The position numbers were made by a program, and so were the translations under genes. The notes under the pieces were generated by a model, which ran no database searches, was not told the DNA's origin, and worked only from the letters and a program-made list of their open reading frames with translations. A stretch of 64,000 nucleotides of DNA from Candidatus Pseudomonas phytovorans (GTDB lineage: Bacteria > Pseudomonadota > Gammaproteobacteria > Pseudomonadales > Pseudomonadaceae): contig CP119325.1 in the NCBI GenBank assembly GCA_029202525.1, forward strand, positions 6,162,489-6,226,488. The letters are read 5' to 3'. Each line of letters opens with the position of its first letter. Positions within the stretch are counted from its first letter, which is position 1. Shown here one piece after another: positions 24,425-34,030 of the stretch.

Positions 24425-27259
24425 GTGGACAAGATCCTGATTCGTGGGGCACGGACCCACAACCTGAAGAACATCGACCTGACCCTGCCCCGGGACAAGC
24501 TGATCGTGATCACCGGCCTGTCCGGTTCCGGCAAGTCGTCCCTGGCATTCGACACCCTGTATGCCGAAGGCCAGCGCCGTTACGTGGAATCGCTGTCAGC
24601 CTACGCCCGGCAGTTCCTGTCGATGATGGAAAAGCCTGACGTCGATACGATCGAAGGCCTGTCTCCGGCGATTTCCATCGAGCAGAAGTCGACCTCGCAC
24701 AACCCACGCTCTACGGTTGGCACCATCACCGAAATCTACGATTACCTGCGCCTGCTGTATGCCCGCGTCGGTACCCCACGCTGCCCCGACCACGATATCC
24801 CGTTGGAAGCACAAACGGTCAGCCAGATGGTCGACCTGGTGCTGGAGCGCCCGGAAGGCAGCAAGTTGATGCTGCTGGCGCCGGTAGTGCGCGAGCGCAA
24901 GGGTGAGCACCTGGCGGTATTCGATGAGTTGCGTGCCCAGGGCTTTGTACGCGCCCGGGTCAACGGCAAACTCTGTGAGCTCGACGAACTGCCCAAGCTG
25001 GACAAGCAAAAGAAGCACAGCATCGACGTGGTGGTGGACCGCTTCAAAGTCCGCGCCGACCTGCAGCAACGCTTGGCCGAATCGTTCGAAACAGCGCTGA
25101 AGCTGGCCGACGGCATCGCCTTGGTTGCACCGATGGATGACGAAGAAGGCGAAGAGATGATTTTCTCTGCGCGGTTCGCCTGCCCGGTGTGCGGCCACGC
25201 GATCAGCGAGCTGGAGCCGAAGCTGTTCTCCTTCAACAACCCGGCCGGCGCCTGCCCGACCTGTGATGGCCTGGGAGTGAAGCAGTTTTTCGACACCAAG
25301 CGCCTGGTCAATGCCGAGCTCACCCTGGCCGAAGGTGCGATTCGTGGCTGGGACCGGCGCAACGTGTACTACTTCCAGATGCTCGGCTCGCTGGCCGCGC
25401 ATTATGGCTTCAGCCTGGAAGAACCGTTCTGCGAGCTTTCGGCCGATCACCAGAAAGTGATCCTGCAAGGCAGTGGCAAGCAGAGCGTCGACTTCAAGTA
25501 CCTCAATGACCGTGGCGATATCGTCAAACGCTCGCACCCGTTCGAAGGCATCGTGCCGAACCTTGAGCGCCGCTACCGCGAAACCGAGTCCGCCACCGTG
25601 CGCGAAGAGCTGGCCAAGTTCCTCGGCACGCAACCCTGCCCGGATTGCCGCGGCACCCGCCTGCGCCGCGAGGCACGCCATGTATGGGTGGGCGAGAAGA
25701 CCCTGCCAGCAGTGACCAACCTGCCGATCGGTGACGCCAGCAGCTACTTCGCCGAACTGACACTGACCGGCCGCCGTGGCGAAATTGCGGCGAAGATTCT
25801 CAAGGAAATCTGCGAACGCCTGCAGTTCCTGGTCAACGTCGGCCTCGACTACCTCACCCTGGACCGCAGCGCCGACACCTTGTCTGGTGGCGAAGCGCAG
25901 CGTATCCGCCTGGCCAGCCAGATCGGCGCCGGCCTGGTAGGGGTGATGTACATCCTCGATGAACCGTCCATCGGCCTTCATCAGCGCGACAACGACCGCC
26001 TGCTGGGCACCCTCAACCACCTGCGCGACCTGGGTAACACGGTGATCGTGGTGGAGCATGACGAGGACGCCATTCGCTTGGCCGACTACGTGGTCGACAT
26101 TGGCCCGGGGGCCGGAGTGCACGGTGGCCAGATCGTCGCCGAGGGCACGCCCCAGCAGGTCATGGACCACCCTGATTCACTCACCGGTAAGTACCTGTCC
26201 GGGCGCAAGAAGATTGTCGTGCCGGCCAAGCGCACACCGCGCAACAAAAAGCTGCAGCTCAAGCTCAAGGGCGCGCGCGGCAACAACCTGCAGAACGTCG
26301 ACCTGGAAGTGCCGATCGGCCTGCTGACCTGCGTGACCGGGGTCTCCGGTTCGGGCAAATCGACACTGATCAACAACACCCTGTTCCCGCTGGCTGCCAC
26401 TGCCCTCAATGGCGCAAGCACCCTGGAGGCCGCCCCGCACAACAGCATGGACGGCTTGCAGCACCTGGACAAAGTGGTGGACATCGACCAAAGCCCGATC
26501 GGCCGCACCCCGCGCTCGAACCCGGCGACCTACACCGGCATATTCACACCCGTCCGCGAGCTTTTCTCCGGCGTGCCGGAATCGCGTTCGCGTGGTTATG
26601 GCCCGGGGCGCTTCTCGTTCAACGTCAAGGGTGGGCGCTGTGAGGCCTGCCAGGGCGATGGCCTGATCAAGGTTGAAATGCACTTCCTGCCCGACATCTA
26701 CGTGCCCTGCGACGTTTGCAAGAGCAAGCGTTACAACCGCGAAACCCTGGAGATCAAGTACAAGGGCAAGAACATCCACGAGGTGCTGGAAATGACCATC
26801 GAGGATGCCCGAGCGTTCTTCGATGCGGTGCCGGCACTGGCGCGCAAGCTGCAAACGTTGATGGATGTGGGCCTGTCGTACATCAAACTGGGCCAGTCGG
26901 CGACCACATTGTCTGGCGGTGAAGCGCAGCGGGTGAAGCTGTCACGCGAGTTGTCCAAACGCGATACCGGCAAGACCCTGTACATCCTCGATGAGCCGAC
27001 CACAGGCCTGCACTTTGCTGATATACAGCAGCTGCTGGACGTTCTGCATCGTTTGCGCGACCACGGCAACACCGTGGTGGTGATCGAGCACAACCTGGAT
27101 GTGATCAAGACCGCCGACTGGCTGGTGGACCTGGGGCCAGAGGGCGGCTCCAAGGGTGGGCAGATCATTGCTTGCGGTACACCCGAAGAGCTGTGCGAGA
27201 TGAAACAATCGTATACAGGGCATTACCTGAAACCGCTGCTGGAGCGGGATCGGGCCTGA
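24425..27259 (+). CDS. uvrA: Excinuclease ABC subunit A
   Basis: 944 residues. UvrA recognises DNA damage for nucleotide excision repair. Two ABC ATPase modules are visible: Walker A GLSGSGKSSLAF (near residue 32) and GVSGSGKSTLIN, signatures LSGGEAQRIRLA and LSGGEAQRVKL, Walker B YILDEPSIGLH and YILDEPTTGLH. Zinc fingers appear as CPVCGHAI...CPTCDG and CEACQGDG...CDVCKSKR. The start is GTG 24425 (VDKILIRGARTHNLKN); the upstream ATG at 24281 would extend into the MFS gene promoter. I see no LexA-type CTGT-N8-ACAG box. Confidence 0.97.
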   Translation: MDKILIRGARTHNLKNIDLTLPRDKLIVITGLSGSGKSSLAFDTLYAEGQRRYVESLSAYARQFLSMMEKPDVDTIEGLSPAISIEQKSTSHNPRSTVGTITEIYDYLRLLYARVGTPRCPDHDIPLEAQTVSQMVDLVLERPEGSKLMLLAPVVRERKGEHLAVFDELRAQGFVRARVNGKLCELDELPKLDKQKKHSIDVVVDRFKVRADLQQRLAESFETALKLADGIALVAPMDDEEGEEMIFSARFACPVCGHAISELEPKLFSFNNPAGACPTCDGLGVKQFFDTKRLVNAELTLAEGAIRGWDRRNVYYFQMLGSLAAHYGFSLEEPFCELSADHQKVILQGSGKQSVDFKYLNDRGDIVKRSHPFEGIVPNLERRYRETESATVREELAKFLGTQPCPDCRGTRLRREARHVWVGEKTLPAVTNLPIGDASSYFAELTLTGRRGEIAAKILKEICERLQFLVNVGLDYLTLDRSADTLSGGEAQRIRLASQIGAGLVGVMYILDEPSIGLHQRDNDRLLGTLNHLRDLGNTVIVVEHDEDAIRLADYVVDIGPGAGVHGGQIVAEGTPQQVMDHPDSLTGKYLSGRKKIVVPAKRTPRNKKLQLKLKGARGNNLQNVDLEVPIGLLTCVTGVSGSGKSTLINNTLFPLAATALNGASTLEAAPHNSMDGLQHLDKVVDIDQSPIGRTPRSNPATYTGIFTPVRELFSGVPESRSRGYGPGRFSFNVKGGRCEACQGDGLIKVEMHFLPDIYVPCDVCKSKRYNRETLEIKYKGKNIHEVLEMTIEDARAFFDAVPALARKLQTLMDVGLSYIKLGQSATTLSGGEAQRVKLSRELSKRDTGKTLYILDEPTTGLHFADIQQLLDVLHRLRDHGNTVVVIEHNLDVIKTADWLVDLGPEGGSKGGQIIACGTPEELCEMKQSYTGHYLKPLLERDRA

Positions 27260-27275
27260 GCGTTTCCGGTGCAAT

Positions 27276-27315
27276 GAAAAAGCCCCTGGTACCGTTGGTG
27301 CCAGGGGCTTTTTCT
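27276..27315. terminator. Bidirectional terminator between uvrA and ferritin gene
   Basis: AAAAAGCCCCTGG...CCAGGGGCTTTTT: a stem with A-tract on one side and T-tract on the other, between convergent genes. Classic intrinsic terminator in both directions. Confidence 0.93.
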
Positions 27316-27331
27316 TGAGGCTGTGGATAAC

Positions 27332-27796
27332 TTACATCTGCGACTGCAGGTAGTTCTCCAGGCCAATGGCCTTGATCAGACCTTGCTGCTTCTCCAGCCA
27401 GTAGGTGTGATCTTCTTCGGTATCAGCCAATTGCGCACGGAGAATGTCACGGCTGATGTAGTCCTTGTGCAGCTCGCACAGCTCGATGCCTTTGCACAAG
27501 GCACCACGCACCTTGTATTCGAGCTTGAGGTCAGCCTCGATCATTTCCGGCACGGTGCTGCCGACTTCCAGGTCGTCCGCCCGCATGTCAGGAGTGCCTT
27601 CGAGCATGAGGATGCGACGCATCAGGGCATCAGCGTGCTGCGTCTCTTCTTCCATCTCGTGGTTGATACGCTCGTAGAGCTTGGACAGGCCCCAGTCTTC
27701 GTACATGCGCGAATGAATGAAGTACTGGTCGCGTGCCGCCAGTTCGCCCTTCAGCAGCGTGACGAGGTAGTTGATTACGTCTGGGTGGCCTTGCAT
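27332..27796 (-). CDS. bfr: Ferritin-like protein of the bacterioferritin A/FtnA type
   Basis: 154 residues, four-helix ferritin fold. Ferroxidase ligands Glu18, Glu51 and His54 are in place, with later ligands in KLEYK (about residue 92) and TEEDH (about 126-129). Residue 52, the methionine that binds heme in true bacterioferritins, is threonine (EEETQHAD), so this looks like the heme-free ferritin named BfrA and later FtnA in P. aeruginosa, which is also flanked by uvrA and katA. It stores iron and oxidises Fe(II). ATG 27796 matches the family start; a longer ORF to 27886 covers the promoter. Confidence 0.93.
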   Translation of the reverse strand: MQGHPDVINYLVTLLKGELAARDQYFIHSRMYEDWGLSKLYERINHEMEEETQHADALMRRILMLEGTPDMRADDLEVGSTVPEMIEADLKLEYKVRGALCKGIELCELHKDYISRDILRAQLADTEEDHTYWLEKQQGLIKAIGLENYLQSQM

Positions 27797-27915
27797 CGCC
27801 CTGCTTCTCCATGTGAGTACGTCTATGCCACACAGTGTGAACCAGCTTTTGCCTGCGGTCACTGAAAAACGCGCAATCAGACGCAAAAAATCGGCTAAAC
27901 AGTAGTGATATTCAT

Positions 27916-27945
27916 TGAAAAACCGCCCAAATGAGGGCGGTTCTG
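27916..27945 (-). terminator. katA intrinsic terminator
   Basis: Stem AACCGCCC / GGGCGGTT (27921-27928 and 27935-27942), followed on the minus strand by TTTTTC. Lies 15-45 bp past the katA stop and separates it from the ferritin gene. Confidence 0.88.
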
Positions 27946-27959
27946 CTTATCACTTAGAG

Positions 27960-29399
27960 TCAGGCCAGATTGATGCCCAAGGCCTTGGCAATCCCTTCGC
28001 CATAGGCCGGGTCGGCCTTGAAGAAGTAATGCAACTGGCGCTGGATTACATCTTGGCTGACACCTGCCATGGTCCCGGCGATGTTACTTATCAACAGCGC
28101 CTTCTGCTCATCGCTCATCAGGCGGAACAGCGCACCGGCGTGGCTGAAGTAGTCGGTGTCCTCACGATGATCGTATCGGTCAGCCGAACCGTTCAGGGGC
28201 AGTGCTGGCTCGGCATGACGTGGCGACTGCTTAGGTGCCTCAGCGTAGCTGTTAGGCTCGTAGTTCGGCGCACTGCCATAGCTGCCGGTAGCCATGGAGC
28301 CGTCGCGCTGGTAACTGTTGACTGGGCAGCGTGGCGCATTCACCGGCAACTGTTGATGATTGGTACCCACACGGTAGCGGTGGGCATCTGCGTAGGCGAA
28401 TACACGGCCCTGCAGCATGCGGTCCGGCGACAGGCCCACCCCTGGCACCATATTGCTCGGCCCGAACGCGGCCTGCTCCACTTCAGAGAAGTAGTTGAGC
28501 GGGTTACGGTTGAGTTCCAGCACGCCGACCTCGATCAACGGGTAGTCCTTCTGCGACCAGGTCTTTGTTACATCGAAGGGGTTTTCGTCACGGCTGGCAG
28601 CCTCGGCTTCGCTCATCACCTGAATGCATACGGTCCAACGCGGATAGTCACCACGCCCGATTGCCTCGAACAGGTCACGCTGGGCGTAATCCGGGTCGGT
28701 ACCCGCCAGGCGTGCAGCATCTGCCGGGGCGAGGTTCTTGATGCCCTGCTGGGTCTTGAAATGCCATTTGACCCAGGTGCGCTCCCCCTTGGCGTTGATC
28801 AAGCTGTAAGTGTGGCTGCCAAAGCCGTGCATATGGCGATAGCCGTCCGGAATACCGCGGTCCGAGAACAGAATAGTGACCTGGTGCAGCGCCTCGGGAG
28901 AGTGCGACCAGAAATCCCACATCATCTGGGCGTTCTTCAGGTTGGATTGGGGGTGACGCTTCTGGGTGTGGATAAAGTCCGGGAATTTCAGTGGATCGCG
29001 AATGAAGAACACCGGCGTGTTGTTACCCACGATGTCCCAGTTACCTTCCTCGGTGTAAAACTTGACGGCAAAACCACGTGGGTCGCGCTCGGTGTCTGCA
29101 GAGCCACGTTCGCCACCGACAGTGGAGAAACGAAGGAAAGTTTCTGTTTGCTTGCCGATTTGCTCAAACAGCCTTGCACTGGAGTACTGGGTGATATCGC
29201 GGTTTACCGTGAAGGTACCGTAGGCACCCGAACCCTTGGCGTGCACACGGCGTTCAGGAATGTTCTCGCGGTTGAAATGGGCGAGCTTCTCGATCAGGTG
29301 GAAGTCGTCGAGCAACAGCGGGCCGCGCGGGCCGGCGGAACGGGAGTTCTGGTTATCGGCTACTGGCGCACCGCTGGCGGTAGTAAGAATCTTGCTCAT
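27960..29399 (-). CDS. katA: Monofunctional heme catalase KatA
   Basis: 479 residues, the small-subunit (clade 3) catalase length. Catalytic His in the FNRENIPERRVHAKGSGAYGTF segment (about residue 53), Asn in VGNNTPVFFIRD (about residue 126), and the heme-ligand tyrosine in the RVFAYADAHRYRVG motif (about residue 336). It degrades hydrogen peroxide in the cytoplasm. It sits upstream of the ferritin gene, separated by a terminator, linking peroxide and iron handling. No OxyR site was firmly recognised in the 171-bp upstream region. Confidence 0.96.
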   Translation of the reverse strand: MSKILTTASGAPVADNQNSRSAGPRGPLLLDDFHLIEKLAHFNRENIPERRVHAKGSGAYGTFTVNRDITQYSSARLFEQIGKQTETFLRFSTVGGERGSADTERDPRGFAVKFYTEEGNWDIVGNNTPVFFIRDPLKFPDFIHTQKRHPQSNLKNAQMMWDFWSHSPEALHQVTILFSDRGIPDGYRHMHGFGSHTYSLINAKGERTWVKWHFKTQQGIKNLAPADAARLAGTDPDYAQRDLFEAIGRGDYPRWTVCIQVMSEAEAASRDENPFDVTKTWSQKDYPLIEVGVLELNRNPLNYFSEVEQAAFGPSNMVPGVGLSPDRMLQGRVFAYADAHRYRVGTNHQQLPVNAPRCPVNSYQRDGSMATGSYGSAPNYEPNSYAEAPKQSPRHAEPALPLNGSADRYDHREDTDYFSHAGALFRLMSDEQKALLISNIAGTMAGVSQDVIQRQLHYFFKADPAYGEGIAKALGINLA

Positions 29400-29524
29400 G
29401 GGCTCTCCTTATCGGTCTTCAAGCGCCGGCTAATCGGCTTGGAGAGAGTATTGACGAGCAACGTTACATGAACAAATTCATTACATGACTTGTATCAATA
29501 GAAAATGCCAATATAAACAGACAC

Positions 29525-29555
29525 AAAAAACCGGGCACTAGGCCCGGTTCTTTGT
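29525..29555 (-). terminator. Terminator of the alpha operon (after rplQ)
   Basis: Stem AACCGGGC / GCCCGGTT with a 5-nt loop, followed on the minus strand by a T-run (TTTTTTGTGT). It closes the long minus-strand ribosomal transcript 15 bp after rplQ. Confidence 0.9.
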
Positions 29556-29570
29556 AGCAGACAGAACGTC

Positions 29571-29957
29571 TTACTCAGCGGCTTCTACAGCACCGCCGAC
29601 AGGACGATCAACCAGCTCGACGTACGCCATAGGCGCGTTGTCGCCAGCGCGGAAACCGCACTTCAGGATGCGCAGGTAGCCGCCCTGACGGGTGGCGTAA
29701 CGCTTGCCCAGGTCGTTGAACAGTTTGCCAACAGCGGACTTCGAACGGGTACGGTCGAAGGCCAGACGACGGTTAGCAACGCTGTCTTCCTTGGCCAGGG
29801 TGATCAGCGGCTCGGCAACGCGGCGCAGTTCCTTGGCTTTCGGCAGGGTGGTTTTGATCAGCTCGTGCTCGATCAACGACACTGCCATGTTCTGGAACAT
29901 AGCCTTGCGGTGAGAGCTGGTACGGCTCAGGTGACGTCCACTTTTACGATGACGCAT
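29571..29957 (-). CDS. rplQ: 50S ribosomal protein L17
   Basis: 128 residues; begins MRHRKSGRHLSRTSSHRKAMFQNMA as in all bacterial L17. It lies near the peptide exit tunnel in 23S rRNA domain III. Last gene of the alpha operon (rpsM, rpsK, rpsD, rpoA, rplQ), 42 bp after rpoA and just before a terminator. The C-terminal tail DRPVGGAVEAAE is slightly longer than in E. coli. Confidence 0.98.
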   Translation of the reverse strand: MRHRKSGRHLSRTSSHRKAMFQNMAVSLIEHELIKTTLPKAKELRRVAEPLITLAKEDSVANRRLAFDRTRSKSAVGKLFNDLGKRYATRQGGYLRILKCGFRAGDNAPMAYVELVDRPVGGAVEAAE

Positions 29958-29999
29958 GATTCATTCCTTACCAAACACTACGTTCGGTGATTACGACGA

Positions 30000-31001
30000 T
30001 CAGGCGGTCGCCTTGTCGTCTTTCTTAAGACTTGCAGGCGGCCAGTTGTCGAGGCGCATGCCGAGAGACAGACCACGAGAGGCCAGGACGTCCTTGATTT
30101 CAGTCAGGGACTTCTTGCCCAGGTTAGGAGTCTTCAACAGCTCTACTTCGGTACGCTGAATCAGGTCGCCGATGTAGTAGATGTTCTCCGCCTTGAGGCA
30201 GTTGGCCGAACGTACAGTCAGTTCCAGGTCGTCAACCGGACGCAGCAGGATCGGATCGATCTCGTCTTCCTGCTCGACTACGACAGGTTCACTGTCACCT
30301 TTGAGGTCGACGAACGCGGCCAACTGCTGTTGCAGGATGGTCGCAGCGCGGCGGATAGCCTCTTCAGGATCCAGGGTGCCGTTGGTTTCCAGATCAATGA
30401 CCAGCTTGTCCAGGTTGGTACGCTGTTCAACACGGGCGTTTTCGACCACATAGGCGATACGACGCACCGGGCTGAACGAAGCGTCCAACTGCAGACGGCC
30501 AATGCTACGGCTTTCGTCTTCGTCGGTTTGACGGGAGTCAGCCGGCTCGTAACCGCGACCACGAGCTACAGTGAGCTTCATGTTCAGGGCGCCATTCGAC
30601 GCCAGGTTCGCGATTACGTGATCGGGGTTGACGATCTCGACATCGTGATCCAGCTGAATATCGGCAGCGGTAACCACCCCCGAACCCTTTTTCGACAAGG
30701 TCAGCGTAACTTCGTCACGACCGTGCAGTTTGATAGCCAGGCCTTTCAGGTTCAACAGGATTTCAATTACGTCTTCCTGAACACCTTCGATCGCGGAGTA
30801 CTCGTGGAGTACGCCATCGATCTCGGCCTCGACTACTGCACAGCCAGGCATGGAGGACAACAGGATGCGGCGCAGCGCGTTGCCCAGGGTGTGGCCGAAG
30901 CCACGCTCGAGAGGCTCGAGCGTGATCTTGGCGCGGGTCGGACTGACTACCTGCACATCAATGTGGCGGGGAGTCAGGAACTCATTTACCGAAATCTGCA
31001 T
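30000..31001 (-). CDS. rpoA: RNA polymerase alpha subunit
   Basis: 333 residues. N-terminal assembly domain ([26 protein letters not shown], about residues 27-60) and C-terminal domain ([25 protein letters not shown], about residues 245-325) that contacts UP elements and activators, joined by a flexible Glu-rich linker. It sits between rpsD and rplQ in the alpha operon, the usual gammaproteobacterial order. Confidence 0.98.
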
Positions 31002-31023
31002 GGATGCACCTATTTTCTAGCCC

Positions 31024-31644
31024 TTACTTGGAGTAGAGCTCGACAATCAGGTTTTCGTTGATGTCGGCAGACAGGTCGCTGCGAGCAGGAACGTTCTTGA
31101 AAACGCCCGACTTTTTAGCAGCATCCACGTCAACCCACTCAACGCGGCCACGCTGGGCGCACAGTTCAAGGGCTTGAACAATGCGCAGCTGGGCCAGCGA
31201 CTTCTCGCGGACCGCGACCACGTCACCCGGACGAACTTGGTAGGATGGAATGTTTACAGTCTTACCGTTGACGCTGATCGCTTTGTGCGAAACCAGCTGA
31301 CGGGATTCGGAACGAGTCGAACCGAAGCCCATACGGTAGACGACGTTATCCAGACGGCACTCGAGCAGTTGCAGCAGGTTTTCACCAGTTGCGCCTTTTT
31401 TCGAGGCTGCAGCTTGGTAGTAACCGCGGAACTGACGCTCCAGAACACCGTAGATACGACGGACTTTTTGTTTCTCGCGCAGCTGGGTACCGTAGTCGGA
31501 CTGACGGCCACGGCGCTGGCCGTGGATACCTGGGGCTGCTTCGATGTTGCACTTCGATTCCAGAGCGCGAACGCCGCTCTTCAGGAACAGATCGGTGCCT
31601 TCACGACGAGACAGTTTGCATTTTGGACCAATGTAACGTGCCAT
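31024..31644 (-). CDS. rpsD: 30S ribosomal protein S4
   Basis: 206 residues: MARYIGPKCKLSRREGTDLF start, and the S4 RNA-binding domain at about residues 95-160 (LECRLDNVVYRMGFGSTRSESRQLVSHKAISVNGK). Primary 16S rRNA binder. In E. coli it represses its own operon by binding the rpsM leader; the separate promoter and short leader before rpsM here (near 32484-32512) are where such control would act. Confidence 0.98.
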   Translation of the reverse strand: MARYIGPKCKLSRREGTDLFLKSGVRALESKCNIEAAPGIHGQRRGRQSDYGTQLREKQKVRRIYGVLERQFRGYYQAAASKKGATGENLLQLLECRLDNVVYRMGFGSTRSESRQLVSHKAISVNGKTVNIPSYQVRPGDVVAVREKSLAQLRIVQALELCAQRGRVEWVDVDAAKKSGVFKNVPARSDLSADINENLIVELYSK

Positions 31645-31659
31645 TCTTCTGTCTCCTGA

Positions 31660-32049
31660 TTACACGCGGCGCTTCTTCGGCGGACGGCACCCGTTATGCG
31701 GGATTGGCGTCACGTCGGTGATGCTGGCGATCTTGTACCCGCAGCTGTTCAATGCACGAACGGCGGACTCACGACCTGGACCTGGACCCTTGACGTTAAC
31801 GTCGAGGTTTTTCAGACCGTATTCCAGCGCAGCTTGACCAGCACGCTCAGCAGCAATCTGTGCTGCGAACGGGGTGGATTTGCGCGAACCACGGAAACCC
31901 GAACCACCGGAGGTCGCCCAGGACAAAGCATTGCCCTGACGGTCGGTGATGGTCACGATGGTGTTGTTGAAAGATGCATGGATGTGGGCGATGCCATCAA
32001 CCACTGTCTTTTTGACTTTCTTACGAGGACGAGCAGCAGGTTTTGCCAT
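31660..32049 (-). CDS. rpsK: 30S ribosomal protein S11
   Basis: 129 residues; Lys/Arg-rich start ([17 protein letters not shown]), then [20 protein letters not shown] and the conserved C-terminal [17 protein letters not shown]. Located in the 30S platform. Second gene of the alpha operon, 18 bp after rpsM. Confidence 0.98.
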
Positions 32050-32067
32050 GTCTATATTCCTGGGCGG

Positions 32068-32424
32068 TTACTTGCGGATCGGCTTACGCGGGCCCTTACG
32101 GGTGCGTGCGTTGGTCTTGGTGCGCTGACCGCGAACCGGCAGACCTTTACGATGACGCAGGCCGCGGTAGCAACCCAGGTCCATCAAGCGTTTGATCTTC
32201 ATGTTGATGTCACGACGCAGATCACCTTCGGTGGTGAACTTCGCGACTTCGCCACGCAGGGTTTCGATTTGCTCGTCGCTCAGATCCTTGATCTTAGCGG
32301 CTGGATTTACACCAGTGTCTGCACAGATCTTCTGCGCAGTTGTGCGACCGACACCATAGATGTAGGTCAGCGAGATAACAGTATGCTTGTTATCTGGAAT
32401 GTTGACGCCTGCAATACGGGCCAT
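32068..32424 (-). CDS. rpsM: 30S ribosomal protein S13
   Basis: 118 residues; MARIAGVNIPDNKHTVISLTYIYGVG start and the RGLRHRKGLPVRGQRTKTNARTRKG tail that contacts tRNA and the intersubunit bridge. First gene of the alpha operon. It has its own candidate promoter and a leader of about 50 nt downstream of a hairpin that follows rpmJ. Confidence 0.98.
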   Translation of the reverse strand: MARIAGVNIPDNKHTVISLTYIYGVGRTTAQKICADTGVNPAAKIKDLSDEQIETLRGEVAKFTTEGDLRRDINMKIKRLMDLGCYRGLRHRKGLPVRGQRTKTNARTRKGPRKPIRK

Positions 32425-32483
32425 TCAGTGGGACTCCAATTGACAGCTACCTACGCCCCGGAAGCCAAGAAATAGGGCGCGAG

Positions 32484-32512
32484 ATAATATCGCTGTAGAA
32501 ACGATTAATCAA
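32484..32512 (-). promoter_or_regulatory. Candidate promoter of the alpha operon (rpsM)
   Basis: -35 TTGATT (complement 32507-32512) and -10 TATTAT (32484-32489) with a 17-bp spacer, then a GC-rich discriminator (CTCGCGCCC) of the stringently controlled kind. The -35 box overlaps the base of the hairpin after rpmJ. Confidence 0.65.
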
Positions 32513-32538
32513 CCCAGCAGCACACTAGCTGCTGGGTT
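32511..32538 (-). terminator. Hairpin (terminator-like) between rpmJ and rpsM
   Basis: Perfect 11-bp stem AACCCAGCAGC / GCTGCTGGGTT with a 6-nt loop, 16 bp after the rpmJ stop. The downstream U-tract is poor (GATTAAT), so termination may be partial or the element may be a processing or stabilising structure. Confidence 0.65.
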
Positions 32539-32553
32539 TGTCGCAAATCACAC

Positions 32554-32670
32554 TCAGCCTTGGCGCTGTTTGTGACGCGGTTCCGCGCTGCAGATCACTC
32601 GAACGACGCCTTCGCGACGGATGATCTTGCAGTTACGGCACAGCTTTTTCACCGATGCACGAACTTTCAT
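32554..32670 (-). CDS. rpmJ: 50S ribosomal protein L36
   Basis: 38 residues: [17 protein letters not shown] then [20 protein letters not shown]. It has the zinc-ribbon pattern Cys11, Cys14, Cys27 and His33 (the Zn-containing type). It is too short for most ORF filters. It lies 28 bp after secY and closes the spc operon ahead of a hairpin. Confidence 0.97.
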
Positions 32671-32698
32671 TACCGACTCCTCGAACCTTAGGGGCGTA

Positions 32699-34030
32699 TC
32701 AGCGCAGCAAACCGCTGCCACCGTAGCCTTTCAGGTTGGCTTTCTTCATCAGGGATTCGTACTGGTGCGAAACGAGGTGCGATTGTACTTGGGACATGAA
32801 GTCCATCACAACCACTACCACAATCAGCAACGAGGTCCCGCCAAGGTAGAACGGCACATTTGCTGCCACCACCAGGAACTGGGGCAGAAGGCATACGGCC
32901 ATCATGTAAAGAGCACCGAACATGGTCAAACGAGTCAGAACGCCATCAATGTAGCGCGCAGACTGCTCACCAGGACGGATACCCGGAATAAAGGCACCGG
33001 ACTTCTTCAGGTTTTCCGCTACGTCTTTCGGGTTGAACATCAACGCTGTGTAGAAGAAGCAGAAGAAAATGATCCCTGCACTAAACAGCAGAATGTTCAA
33101 CGGCTGACCAGGAGCGATCGACTGCGAGATGTCCTGCAGCCAGCCCATACCTTCGGACTGACCGAACCAGGCACCCAGCGAAGCCGGGAACAGCAAAATG
33201 CTGCTCGCGAAAATGGCCGGGATAACCCCCGCCATGTTCACCTTCAGCGGCAAGTGGCTGGTCTGCGCAGCAAAAACCTTGCGGCCCTGCTGACGCTTGG
33301 CGTAGTGAACGGCGATACGACGCTGACCACGCTCAATGAACACCACAAAACCGATAATCGCTACTGCCAGCAAACCGATAGCGACCAGGGCGAAAATGTT
33401 GATATCGCCTGTGCGTGCAGACTCGAAAGACTGCCCGATTGCTCTCGGAAGACCGGCAACGATACCTGCGAAGATCAACATCGAGATACCGTTGCCCACA
33501 CCGCGCTCGGTGATCTGCTCGCCCAGCCACATCATGAACATCGCGCCTGCCACGAAAGTGGAGACGGCAACGACATGGAAGCCCAGGCCCGCAGAAAACG
33601 CCACGCCCTGGTTGGCCAGGCCAATGGACATGCCAATGGCTTGAACCAGTGCCAGGATAACGGTGCCGTAGCGGGTGTACTGGCTGATCTTGCGACGGCC
33701 AGCTTCACCTTCCTTCTTCAACTGCTCCAGTTGCGGGCTGACCGCCGTCATCAGCTGCATGATGATCGATGCCGAAATGTACGGCATGATCCCCAGTGCA
33801 AAGATGCTCATGCGCTCAAGCGCGCCACCGGAAAACATGTTGAACAAGCTAAGAATGGTCCCCTCATTCTGCCGAAACAGATCCGCCAGACGGTCCGGAT
33901 TGATGCCGGGAACCGGGATATGCGCACCTATCCGATAGACGATGATCGCCATGAACAGAAAGCGCAGACGAGCCCAGAGTTCCGACATCCCGCCCTTACC
34001 GAGCGAAGAGAGAGCACCTTGCTTAGCCAT
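32699..34030 (-). CDS. secY: Preprotein translocase channel SecY
   Basis: 443 residues, ten transmembrane helices. Visible: plug and TM2 region ([26 protein letters not shown]), cytoplasmic loop C5 with [12 protein letters not shown], and the C-terminal [17 protein letters not shown] region. It pairs with SecE (encoded at 59452) and SecG. It starts directly after the rplO stop, inside the spc operon. Confidence 0.98.

Noticed and set aside
29400..29570. OxyR binding site upstream of katA
   Set aside because: Scattered ATAG/CTAT-like tetramers exist but not in the spacing needed; not enough to call.
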